A model generated the notes under the pieces. The model was not told the DNA's origin and did not search any database. It saw nothing but the letters and a program-made list of their open reading frames with translations. Source: an uncultured Verrucomicrobia subdivision 3 bacterium (lineage in GTDB: Bacteria > Verrucomicrobiota > Verrucomicrobiia > Limisphaerales > UBA8199). Taken from it: a stretch of DNA of 35,248 bases. Below are positions 1-7,539 of the stretch, in pieces (position 1 is the stretch's first letter; every line of letters begins with the position of its first letter). The position numbers and the translations under genes were made by a program. The stretch is from positions 1-35,248 of the forward strand of contig CAIWJG010000732.1 of NCBI GenBank assembly GCA_903912925.1, in the 5' to 3' direction.

Positions 1-400
1 GGGATTGCAGAACCATCGGTCTCTCCGTCGTTCCGTACGGCACTTGCCCTCGCACGGAATATCCTAAAGGCATTGTGCTTAGCTCGAAACGCGGGGACCG
101 ACCGCCGGCCTGATTCATCTAACCGCAAAGAACAATGCGCCGACATGAGCCGACGCGAGTTTGCCTGGACGCCTTCACCTTATTGTAACCGTCCCGGTTC
201 TTCTCTGCGTTCTTTGCGTTCTTTGCGGTTGATCCCGTCTTCACCGGCAGAGAATGCCCGCGCTTCGCTAAAAATCGCGGCCGCTGCGCGGGCTCTTCTT
301 CTTCCAGTCGCACCCGCTCCGCCATTCTTGCACCCGCTCCGCAGGCAGGCGTCGCTCGTCCCTCGCGCCGCCACGCCTGCTCCATGCTCCGCCTGTCTGC
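1..400. other. Gene-free stretch with a 9-bp repeat
   Basis: I see no credible gene here. Open frames in several phases are short and compositionally odd. The stretch is largely pyrimidine-rich on the plus strand and ends just past the stop codon of the leftward SUMF1-like gene. It contains the short TTCTTTGCG array listed separately, and a reverse-complement fragment of it (CCGCAAAGAA) near 121-131, suggesting that copies of this repeat are scattered through the genome. Confidence 0.6.
201..227. repeat. 9-bp tandem array (TTCTTTGCG)
   Basis: Three head-to-tail 9-bp units, TTCTCTGCG then TTCTTTGCG twice, followed by a degenerate fourth. It is one of several short tandem arrays scattered in this window, most with 7- or 9-bp units. 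Confidence 0.85.
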
Positions 401-1480
401 TCATGGCTGACCTGGGGCCAGGACAACCCGGAACCCAAAATCGTAGTACCTGTAGGACGGGAAGCTGCTGAGGCGGAACGCTGACCGGCAATTCCCGCCG
501 TAGTTGATCCAACCGCCACCACGAAACACGCGGTACGAGCCCGAGGGGGCGCCCTGTGGGTCAATCACACTGCCTGTAGGATAAGTCCCATACCAATCCC
601 GGCACCACTCCCACACATTCCCGTGCATGTCATGCAAACCCCACGCATTGGGCGCATAACTGCCCACCGTCGTCGTCCGTGGCAGCCACGCTACCGCAGG
701 ACTGGGAAAGGAAATGTCACCAATGGCCGCGTCATACTCGTAGTAGTCGTAAAAGTTAGCCATCCCCCCATGTATCGCACTCCCGAAGTTGAATGCGTTC
801 GTCGTCCCCGCCCGACACGCATACTCCCGCTCCGACTCCGTCGGCAACCGATATACCCACCCCGCCGGCAACCGCCCCGCCAACTGCTCCTGCTGGGTCA
901 GATGCGCACAGTAGTTCGTCGCATCATCCCAACTCACCGTCTCAACTGGCCTGTACAGGTCCGGGCTGATCGGGTTGCCATTATTGTCATTCGTGGTGAA
1001 AGCGCTCGGATTGCTCCCCATCAACGCCAAATACTCCCCTTGTGTCACCGCATACTTGCCCATGTAAAATCCCTGCGTCAGCGTCACCGTGTGCTGCGTC
1101 TCATCTGACCACCGCTGCGCCTCGCTCGTCGGGCTGCCCATCACAAACCACCCGGGCGGTATCCAGACCATGTTCGTCGCCACCTGCGACCCGCGTACCC
1201 GATAGAACATGGGCACACTCACTTGAATCACTCCGTTCGAGTCCGCCGTCACCGAGGCCAACCCCACCCAGTTGGTCTGCCACGGCCCCGATAAAGACGA
1301 CGCCCATTCCACCACCGCCACAGTCCCGGGTACCAGGTTACTGCACACCAATACCCCGTTCCCACTGAAGGAAGTGATTGCCGACGCCGCCGCTTGGACC
1401 GCCACCGTTACCCCAAGCGCCAAAGCGCACAGACCAAGGCTCATGGTTCGTGATATAGTCTTCATGAATAGTCTTTTCAT
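401..1480 (-). CDS. Secreted SUMF1/formylglycine-generating-enzyme-like protein
   Basis: 359-residue protein with an N-terminal signal peptide (basic MKRLFMK start, then a hydrophobic stretch ending near VQAAAS). A short beta-rich segment follows (VEWASSLSGPW...VPMFYRVRG), of a kind often seen in exported Verrucomicrobiota proteins. From about residue 100 it has a SUMF1/FGE-sulfatase domain: MVWIPPGWFVMGS opening, YAVTQGEYLALMG, RLPTESEREYACRAG, GLHDMHGNVWEWCRDWYG and RVFRGGGWINYGGNCRSAFR. The active-site region has only one cysteine where true formylglycine-generating enzymes have a Cys pair, so catalytic sulfatase activation is doubtful and a binding or structural role is likely. The start at 1480 is preferred over an upstream ATG because GAGGGG lies 8 bases before it and a signal peptide begins there. 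A TTGACA -35 box lies about 60 bases upstream. Confidence 0.9.
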   Translation of the reverse strand: MKRLFMKTISRTMSLGLCALALGVTVAVQAAASAITSFSGNGVLVCSNLVPGTVAVVEWASSLSGPWQTNWVGLASVTADSNGVIQVSVPMFYRVRGSQVATNMVWIPPGWFVMGSPTSEAQRWSDETQHTVTLTQGFYMGKYAVTQGEYLALMGSNPSAFTTNDNNGNPISPDLYRPVETVSWDDATNYCAHLTQQEQLAGRLPAGWVYRLPTESEREYACRAGTTNAFNFGSAIHGGMANFYDYYEYDAAIGDISFPSPAVAWLPRTTTVGSYAPNAWGLHDMHGNVWEWCRDWYGTYPTGSVIDPQGAPSGSYRVFRGGGWINYGGNCRSAFRLSSFPSYRYYDFGFRVVLAPGQP

Positions 1481-1517
1481 ACAATTCCCCTCACTTAATG
1501 CCTGCCTGCGACCTGAT

Positions 1518-1547
1518 GATCTAGGCAAAAGCCAACCTGCTTGTCAA
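1518..1547 (-). promoter_or_regulatory. Candidate promoter of the SUMF1-like gene
   Basis: On the minus strand a perfect TTGACA (1547-1542) is followed after 18 bp by TAGATC (1523-1518), a weak -10. The putative start lies about 30 bases before the ATG, leaving room for the GAGGGG ribosome site. Inferred from consensus only. Confidence 0.4.
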
Positions 1548-1606
1548 TCTCAGACCCCCAGACCAGACTTGAAACCGGAGGCAGGCGGTGGCATTATTGT
1601 GTAACG

Positions 1607-1795
1607 ATGAGTGTGGCTGAACTGAAAGACAGCGTGATGGCGCTCGCGCTCGAGGCGCGCCACGAGTTCGTGACTTGGGTCAACCGGTTGGAAGGCGACT
1701 ACTGGGACGTGCCGGGCGAAGCGCTGGATCAACTCGCCGCCGAAATCTGGGACCAGGATGACCGCCATGCCCATCCCACGCATCCAGCGCGGTGA
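1607..1795 (+). CDS. Small antitoxin-like protein
   Basis: 62 residues starting at MSVAELKDSV. The N-terminal half is a predicted amphipathic helix (ELKDSVMALALEARHEFVTWVNRLE); the C-terminal half is acidic (LAAEIWDQDDRHA). This architecture resembles small antitoxins paired with MazF- or RelE-type toxins, which also contain a VAEL-helix start and an acidic tail. The gene overlaps by 38 bases a second frame that begins RIQRGEFWFV and ends like a MazF toxin. Gene order (antitoxin first, overlapping toxin second) supports the assignment. No clear ribosome site was seen. The start ATG is preferred to an upstream in-frame one because family-like sequence begins here. It may be functionless now, since its partner is deleted internally. 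Confidence 0.55.
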   Translation: MSVAELKDSVMALALEARHEFVTWVNRLEGDYWDVPGEALDQLAAEIWDQDDRHAHPTHPAR

Positions 1796-1916
1796 ATTCT
1801 GGTTTGTTCAGCGCTTAGGCGCGCTAAACACGGAGCAGATGCGGACCGTGGAGCAAGCCGTAGCCCAAGTGCTCGGTCTGAAGCTCGCCAGCGAAGGTCC
1901 CCAACCTATGCCGTAA
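1758..1916 (+). pseudogene. MazF/PemK-type toxin relic with internal deletion
   Basis: 52-codon frame overlapping the antitoxin-like gene. It begins with the MazF opening strand (PRIQRGEFWFV, compare the RGEVWLV of PemK/MazF toxins) and passes directly to QRLGALNTEQMRTVEQAV, which matches the C-terminal helix of the same family (RLG-L-x5-M-x-x-VE-x-A). The roughly 50-60 residues between, which carry the RNA-binding and catalytic part, are missing without loss of frame. Length 52 against about 110 in the family. It is most likely an inactivated toxin, although a tiny stable product cannot be excluded. Confidence 0.6.
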
Positions 1917-2011
1917 CGAAACGGCTCTTGAGAATGGCACAAGCTCGCGTCGGTCTGGCGGTTCCTGGCAGTACTTGCGGACGGCTCAGCCCGTCGGTTC
2001 ATCAGATATCA

Positions 2012-3061
2012 ATGAAATCAAAACTTGTTCTCCTGTACGTCTGCCTGGCGGCCTCTGCGACTTTAGTGGCGGCCGAACCGGCAACACAGACCTCTCAGAC
2101 GTTGCCCCCGCCGGTCACAGAGCAGCGGGTTGCGGAACTCAAACAACTGCGCTTTGGCATGTTCGTCTGCTGGTCCTTCAGCACGTTTTCAGGGAAAGAA
2201 TGGACGCCGGGCATCACCAACCTGGACCTCTTTCATCCCACCGGCTGCGATGTCGAGCAGTGGGTGAAGGCGGCCAAAGCGGCTGAAATGGGCTACATCC
2301 TGTTCCTCGCCAAGCACCACGACGGCTTTTGCTTGTGGGACACGAAAACCACCGACCGCAAGGTGACGAAGAGCTTGCTGGGCCGGGACGTGCTGCGCGA
2401 ATTGCGCCAAGCCTGCGACAAGCACAGGATCAAGCTGGCGCTTTATTTCTCCGAGGGCGAGTGGGCGTGGCCGGACCCGCCGGACGGGAAACGACGCAAT
2501 AATGGCGGCAATAATCCGCAAATGAAGCAGGCGCAATTGAAGGAGTTGCTCACCGAATACGGCCCCATCGAATACATCTGGTTCGACTACGCCGTGGGCG
2601 ATGGCGGGCTCAGCCACGCCGACACCGTTCAGTTCGTTAAAGCGCTGCAACCCAACTGTTTCGTGGGATTCAATAATGGCGACCAGGAGGGGGCGGACAT
2701 CCGCCTGGGCGAAATGGGCCGACCCGGCGCGCTGGAGGATCACGCGGCAGCGGGGCCGCACATGGACAAGAAGGCGGGGGCCGGTTATCGGCTGGCGGAA
2801 TTCACTTATCCCATCGTGCCCCCGCACGAGGGGGGCGCCATGTGGTTCTACTCTTTGCCTCGGCACGACCAGTTGTGTCTGCCCGCGGAGAAGCTTTACG
2901 CCGACTACCTGGGCGCCGCGAAGTATGGCAACCTCTTTGCGCTCGACGTGGGGCCGGATTACGCCGGGAAACTGCGCGAGATTGATGTGCAAACGCTGCG
3001 CAAAGTAGGCCAATACATCCGCGGCGAACTCAAACCGCCGCCCGCGCCGTCTAGCAAGTAA
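2012..3061 (+). CDS. Secreted alpha-L-fucosidase (GH29)
   Basis: 349 residues with a signal peptide (MKSKLVLLYVCLAASATLVAAE). GH29 landmarks: RFGMFVCWSFSTFSGKEW near residue 48, the substrate-binding KHHDGFCLWD at 101-110, and the catalytic nucleophile Asp192 in IEYIWFDY. It hydrolyses terminal alpha-L-fucosyl residues in the periplasm or outside the cell. The length covers the TIM-barrel domain but lacks the C-terminal beta-sandwich seen in longer members. The start at 2012 is chosen for the signal peptide; upstream in-frame Met codons would place about 28 non-conserved residues before it. No Shine-Dalgarno sequence is visible. Together with the second GH29 gene at 7536 and the FucP-like carrier it points to fucose-containing polysaccharides as substrate. 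Confidence 0.9.
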   Translation: MKSKLVLLYVCLAASATLVAAEPATQTSQTLPPPVTEQRVAELKQLRFGMFVCWSFSTFSGKEWTPGITNLDLFHPTGCDVEQWVKAAKAAEMGYILFLAKHHDGFCLWDTKTTDRKVTKSLLGRDVLRELRQACDKHRIKLALYFSEGEWAWPDPPDGKRRNNGGNNPQMKQAQLKELLTEYGPIEYIWFDYAVGDGGLSHADTVQFVKALQPNCFVGFNNGDQEGADIRLGEMGRPGALEDHAAAGPHMDKKAGAGYRLAEFTYPIVPPHEGGAMWFYSLPRHDQLCLPAEKLYADYLGAAKYGNLFALDVGPDYAGKLREIDVQTLRKVGQYIRGELKPPPAPSSK

Positions 3062-3383
3062 AGCCCTCCCGGGCCGCAAGCGGATGACACATCTTGCCGG
3101 TAGTGCGGGAACGTGCTGACTGAACAGAAGAAAACGAAGGCGGAGGGCAAAGACCTGTGCTTCCTTCGTTGGCTTACTGCCAAGACCGCGGGATAGACGA
3201 CACCGAGCAACCCCTCACCCCAGCCCTCTCCCCTTCGGAAGGGGAGAGGGAGAAGCCTCGGCAGCTTTGGGTGCAGTGTATGCTGCGGACTCCTCAGTAT
3301 GTGGCAGTCCGGTTCCCTACCCTGCACAAAGCGTGTGCTGGCAGGTCGTCTTTGGCCTGCGCCCGAGATTGTGGCTCCTCGAG
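3062..3383. other. Intergenic stretch with hairpin repeat
   Basis: 322 bases between the convergent GH29 and esterase genes. The only structure I see is the long palindromic element described separately (3172-3250), which could also act as a bidirectional transcription barrier although it lacks a T-run. No credible gene. Confidence 0.7.
3172..3250. repeat. CCCTCTCC hairpin repeat with conserved flank
   Basis: Perfect hairpin with 12-bp arms at 3224-3235 and 3239-3250 and a 3-base CGG loop. Its left flank CCCCTCACCCCAG and the neighbouring 3172-3226 segment recur almost identically, inverted, at 30633-30687. Other copies of the hairpin core are at 25081-25107, 30318-30337, 30405-30425, 30480-30506 and 30556-30584. 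Confidence 0.9.
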
Positions 3384-5042
3384 CTATTTTGCGGACGGGG
3401 ATGCTTGCTTGGCCTGTTGCCTGCGCCAGGCGTAGTAAGCATCTATGGCCGCTATTTTCTCCAGATGCGGCATAGGCCTGGCACCGGGATTCTTGTCGAA
3501 AAACATTACGCTCATCTCTTTCTCGGTGAACGCCGGCCACTCCGGGAGCCCCGGGCCGTTCGGGTCGCCTGACTTCGCGAAGTTGACCCAATACGCGCTC
3601 ATCAGGTCAGAGAGTTGGGCATTTTTGGGCGGTGGGTTACCGGTCCAGCCCTTGATGTTGTGAAAGACACAGCCCAGCTCGGCGGCATGGGCGGAACCGT
3701 CAGGAGACGAGGGCGTGCGCTGATCGAAGTAGTAAACAAAGGCTTTGTTCTTGCCCTTGCGGGTTTGCAATTGGGCCCAGGTCCAGATGTTCCAGCCGAA
3801 GGCCACGTCGCGCACGATGTCCTTGGAGGCTTTGAACGCTTCGGCTGAAGTGGAATGGGGATAGACGCTAAGTATGGCTTCGGCCGCAGGCCCAAAGTCG
3901 GCGCGGATCTGCATTTCGAACTCCTCCGGACTTGCCTTCGTGTGGACGAACATGGCTCCCTCGTCCGAGTTCCACCCAATGAGCACGGGGGTGTCGTGGA
4001 ATTTGCCCGCTTCGTAAAGCTCAGATCCGTCGCCGATTAGAGTGTCGCCATCCGCTACCGGCCAGAAAGTGATTCCGGTTACCGCTTTCTTGGAACTCAT
4101 TTGAGTTATCGCGTGTTGAACTTCAGAGGCTGTTTCCACACTCTGGATTTGGCGAGCACTCAGGGCGCGGGCGGCTTTAATGCTATCCACGCCGAGTTTG
4201 CGGAGGTATTTCTGGCCCGCCGTTTCCGCCATTGGCAGGGCAAGCAGGCTCATCTCCGAAACCTCGCCGCGCTTTACGGGCCCCATGGATCCCCCGCTCT
4301 GGGAAATGGCGCGTTGGAACAGGCCCCGGGCAGCGGGCACGGTCGCGAGCATGTTGACTGAGATGCCGCCGGCGGATTGGCCGAAGATGGTGACCCGCGA
4401 GGGGTCGCCGCCGAACTGAGCGATGTTGTCTTTCACCCAACGGAGGCCCGCCACCTGGTCCTGAATGCCATAGCAGCCGGAGCCCTTGCCACTCTCCCGG
4501 CTCAGCTCCGGGTGAGCGAGAAAGCCGAATGGTCCGACGCGATACGCAATGCTCACCAGCACCACACCGGTCTGCGCCAGTCGGGCGGCGTCAAACGCTT
4601 CAGAGCTGGTCAGCCCGCAGATAAATCCCCCGCCGTAGATAAAAACCATGACCGGTAGTCTCTCGTCGGCCGATTTCGCGGCCGTCCAGACATTCAGATA
4701 CAGGCAATCTTCGCTGAGATTCGCCAAGCCGCCCATCAGTAGGGCGACCACTGTTGGCTGTATGGGGCCGGGGGCGAAAGCGTCGGCGACTCTGACTCCT
4801 TCCCACGGCTTCACAGGCTGGGGCGCTCGCCAGCGCAACTCCCCGACCGGCGGCGCGGCGAAAGCAATACCCTTGAATGAGGCAGTGCCATCCTTGATGA
4901 CACCCCGCACTTCTCCCCCGGTTACCTTTGCCGTCTGAATCTGGGACAGCCCGGGTTGTGGCGTATTAAGCATGGCGGCCAGCATGATTGGCAGCAGCAG
5001 GACTTTGTGGATTTGGAATCGGCTATGGCTTGGTCGCTTCAT
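3384..5042 (-). CDS. Secreted type-B carboxylesterase (para-nitrobenzyl esterase-like)
   Basis: 552 residues with a signal peptide (MKRPSHSRFQ then hydrophobic LLLPIMLAAML). The type-B carboxylesterase alpha/beta-hydrolase fold is shown by EDCLYLNVW at 111-119, the oxyanion-hole GGGF at 137-140, the nucleophile elbow GQSAGG with Ser223, a likely catalytic Glu361 in NSDEGAMF and His452 in SAHAAEL. Length is normal for the family. It hydrolyses carboxylic esters; placed among fucosidase genes, it may remove acetyl or other acyl groups from fucosylated glycans, which is inference. The start at 5042 is chosen for the signal peptide; 58 upstream in-frame codons are not family-like. No Shine-Dalgarno sequence. 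It is transcribed opposite to its neighbours, so it is a separate unit. Confidence 0.9.
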   Translation of the reverse strand: MKRPSHSRFQIHKVLLLPIMLAAMLNTPQPGLSQIQTAKVTGGEVRGVIKDGTASFKGIAFAAPPVGELRWRAPQPVKPWEGVRVADAFAPGPIQPTVVALLMGGLANLSEDCLYLNVWTAAKSADERLPVMVFIYGGGFICGLTSSEAFDAARLAQTGVVLVSIAYRVGPFGFLAHPELSRESGKGSGCYGIQDQVAGLRWVKDNIAQFGGDPSRVTIFGQSAGGISVNMLATVPAARGLFQRAISQSGGSMGPVKRGEVSEMSLLALPMAETAGQKYLRKLGVDSIKAARALSARQIQSVETASEVQHAITQMSSKKAVTGITFWPVADGDTLIGDGSELYEAGKFHDTPVLIGWNSDEGAMFVHTKASPEEFEMQIRADFGPAAEAILSVYPHSTSAEAFKASKDIVRDVAFGWNIWTWAQLQTRKGKNKAFVYYFDQRTPSSPDGSAHAAELGCVFHNIKGWTGNPPPKNAQLSDLMSAYWVNFAKSGDPNGPGLPEWPAFTEKEMSVMFFDKNPGARPMPHLEKIAAIDAYYAWRRQQAKQASPSAK

Positions 5043-5316
5043 ACAAAACTGCGAGTGAGCATGGTTCATCCCGGCAGGACCAACAGCGCTAAGCTGGCAT
5101 AGTCTTGCCGGCCTCGAATCGAGAAGAACGCAGTTCGTTGCATCGCACCCACCGGGCCACGGTAAGCAAGCCAGCGCGGGCAGCCAAGGGCGAAAAAGGG
5201 CCTGCCACCCCGCCAAGGCCCAACTCAGGGATGGCGAGCGTCCTCCCGAAATAGCCTTTTTCAGTGGTGCCCACTACCGAAACGATCGTAGCATCTCGTC
5301 TGTACCGGTCATTCAC

Positions 5317-6126
5317 ATGAACAGATCCGCCTCACATCCCATGCAGCGTATCGCTGTCGCGATAGCGATCAGCGTCTGCCTGTTCGCCTCATTCGTGCGG
5401 GGTTCGCCCTCCCCTTCCGATGCGACTCAAAAAGGAAGGGCTTTTCTGGCCGGCCTGCTGGATTCCGAGCTCGGTCTGTTGCCCGAGTATCGGGGAGCCA
5501 ATGTTTATTGGTTGTTCCACGACAACTACCTTGCCGCGAAGGTGCTGAAGACCAGTCATCCTCAGATTGCCCAGACGATTCGTTCGGCGATTGAGCGCGA
5601 GGGCATTCAACGGTCGGGCAAGATTGAGATCCTGTTCATGGAAGCGCAGAAGCCTTTGCCCTTTCGCCAGTACCAACTGACGGAGGTTCGGCGCACCGCA
5701 AACAAAGTCCTGCGAACCGAGGTCGTGACCGACACTGCGCTGGAAGGCTGGGACCAGTATGCCGATCTACTATTACTCGCCTGTATTGCGGAGACGAACC
5801 GGCCTGCGTCGCGGCAGCACTGGGACACGGCAATGCAGATGTGGGACGGCAAGGGGTTTCTTGACGCCGCCGCCAGGCATGATCAGCGATACGCTACCTA
5901 CAAACTCAGCCTTGCGTTGTTGGCCGCCAGCCAACTGTCGCCACCCGCCAAGCCGCCGGACGGGTTGCTGGACAAGCTGCTTTCTTTGCAAAGCGATTCC
6001 GGCGGGTGGATTACGGACTATGATGCGACTGGCCGCAAAATCGGCTTGGCGAATGTCGAAACGACTTGCCTCGCGATTCTGGGCGTCGAAGCATTTGCCA
6101 GGGTCAAGCCAAAGCCCCAGGGATGA
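5317..6126 (+). CDS. Exported alpha-toroid protein of unknown function
   Basis: 269 residues (or 261 from the second Met at 5341, which gives the cleaner signal peptide MQRIAVAIAISVCLFASFVRG). No family name is certain. The C-terminal part, LLDKLLSLQSDSGGWITDY followed by ANVETTCLAILGVEAF, has the QxxxGGW-type repeat and helix pattern of alpha/alpha-toroid proteins (terpene cyclase and prenyltransferase superfold, also alpha-2-macroglobulin-like toroids). There is no DDxD or DxDD catalytic motif, so it is probably not a cyclase. It is divergent from the esterase, with 274 bases between starts, and lies just upstream of the coupled UroD-GH29-FucP genes, from which it is separated by 108 bases. 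Confidence 0.75.
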   Translation: MNRSASHPMQRIAVAIAISVCLFASFVRGSPSPSDATQKGRAFLAGLLDSELGLLPEYRGANVYWLFHDNYLAAKVLKTSHPQIAQTIRSAIEREGIQRSGKIEILFMEAQKPLPFRQYQLTEVRRTANKVLRTEVVTDTALEGWDQYADLLLLACIAETNRPASRQHWDTAMQMWDGKGFLDAAARHDQRYATYKLSLALLAASQLSPPAKPPDGLLDKLLSLQSDSGGWITDYDATGRKIGLANVETTCLAILGVEAFARVKPKPQG

Positions 6127-6234
6127 AGGGTCTGATGGCTTGACGCAGCGCCCAGGGATGCTCAAAGATCCTCTCCAGTCAGTTCAGTAATACTCGGCCC
6201 GATAACCAGAACAACCATCTGAAGCCCTAGCCCT

Positions 6235-7539
6235 ATGCTCCACGATCCCAGCCACCATACTCCGCTGCCATTGGCCCAAGAGATCAGATTGGATCCGAAG
6301 GACAAAGACATCCTGCGCCGCCTTGCCGGTGAACTGGGCAAGATCGCCGCCCTGCCCGTCCACAAGGAAAAGGCATTGCTCTGGCAGAAACTCAATGACC
6401 GGCAATCCGTCCGCCCGATGGTCTGGATCAACGAGGTCTGCTGGCACGAGATGAATGTTAACGACGAGCTGACTCTCAGCGCCGAGCATCCCTGGGCCCG
6501 CGACCAGGAGCAGGAATTGCGGCGCACGCTCTACCAATGGCGGCATCTGCCGGGCGACATGATCGTCAACGATTACCTGGCCTGCCCGCTGGCCATCCAC
6601 AGCACCGACTTCGGCATCAAGGAAGACGTGGACGTGGTGCAGACCGATGCGGCCAACGACATCGTCTCGCGGCATTTCAACGTCCAAATCCAGGACTATG
6701 CCGACCTGGACAAGATCCAGATGCCGGTGGTCACGCACAACCGCGAGGCGACCGAAATCTGCTACCAGACCATGTGCGAGGTCTATGGCGGCATCCTGCC
6801 GATAAGGAAACAGGGCCAGACGCACATTTGGTACACGCCTTGGGACTACCTGATCCGTTGGTGGGGCATCGAGCAGGCCATGATTGATTTCATCGAGCGC
6901 CCCGACCTCGTCCACGCGGCGGTCGAGCGCATGGTGGATGCCTGGATGGTGGAACTCGACCAGTTCGAGCAGCAGAATCTCCTCTCGCTGGACTGCAACA
7001 ACACCCGCATCGGGTCGGGCGGCTACGGCTACACCTCCCAGTTGCCGGGCAAGGAACTTGATTTGGCTCACGTCAGGCCGCACAACATGTGGGGTTGCTC
7101 CAACGCGCAAATCTTCTCCGAGGTCTCGCCCTCAATGCAGTGGGAGTTTGCGGTGAAGCACGATCTGCGGTGGCTCTCGCGCTGGGGCCTGACGTATTAC
7201 GGCTGCTGCGAGCCGCTGGACCAGAAGATTGAGATTCTCCGCCGGATACCAAACCTTCGCAAAATCTCTGCCAGCCCCTGGTGTAATGTGGAGCGACTGA
7301 TCGAGAAAGTGGGGGCGGACTACATCCTGAGCCGCAAGCCCAGCCCAGCGGTGCTGGCCGGCGACGTGTGGCATCCCGAGTGGGCGCGGGATGACATGCG
7401 GAGCTTCCTCGAAAAGGCCGGCAGCCCCTGCCATGTAGAGCTGATCATGAAAGACATCTCGACCGTCCGCTACCAACCGCAGCGGCTGTGGGAGTGGGCG
7501 GCTATTGCGATGGAAGTGGCGGAGGAGTTTGCGAAATGA
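6235..7539 (+). CDS. Uroporphyrinogen-decarboxylase-like protein
   Basis: 434 residues resembling the uroporphyrinogen decarboxylase/corrinoid methyltransferase (UroD/MtaA) superfamily rather than true HemE: it is longer and has the pattern seen in paralogues of sugar-utilisation clusters. Visible segments include LACPLAIHSTDFGIKED, VYGGILPIRKQGQTHIWYTPWDY, a second-half GLTYYGCCEPLDQKIEILRRIPNLRKIS, where the paired Cys could bind a metal, and a C-terminal LIMKDISTVRYQPQRL. It has no signal peptide, so it acts in the cytoplasm. Its stop overlaps the start of the downstream fucosidase (ATGA), linking it to fucoside metabolism. The substrate is unknown; methyl or carboxyl removal from a methylated sugar or aromatic product is possible but only a guess. 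Confidence 0.8.
   Translation: MLHDPSHHTPLPLAQEIRLDPKDKDILRRLAGELGKIAALPVHKEKALLWQKLNDRQSVRPMVWINEVCWHEMNVNDELTLSAEHPWARDQEQELRRTLYQWRHLPGDMIVNDYLACPLAIHSTDFGIKEDVDVVQTDAANDIVSRHFNVQIQDYADLDKIQMPVVTHNREATEICYQTMCEVYGGILPIRKQGQTHIWYTPWDYLIRWWGIEQAMIDFIERPDLVHAAVERMVDAWMVELDQFEQQNLLSLDCNNTRIGSGGYGYTSQLPGKELDLAHVRPHNMWGCSNAQIFSEVSPSMQWEFAVKHDLRWLSRWGLTYYGCCEPLDQKIEILRRIPNLRKISASPWCNVERLIEKVGADYILSRKPSPAVLAGDVWHPEWARDDMRSFLEKAGSPCHVELIMKDISTVRYQPQRLWEWAAIAMEVAEEFAK

Noticed and set aside
3209..3250. CRISPR-like repeat
   Set aside because: Copies are dispersed, palindromic and not separated by regular spacers; no array was seen in the window.
6184..7110. Long minus-strand frame opposite the UroD-like gene
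   Set aside because: Mirror of codon bias in the real gene; no motif, no operon context.
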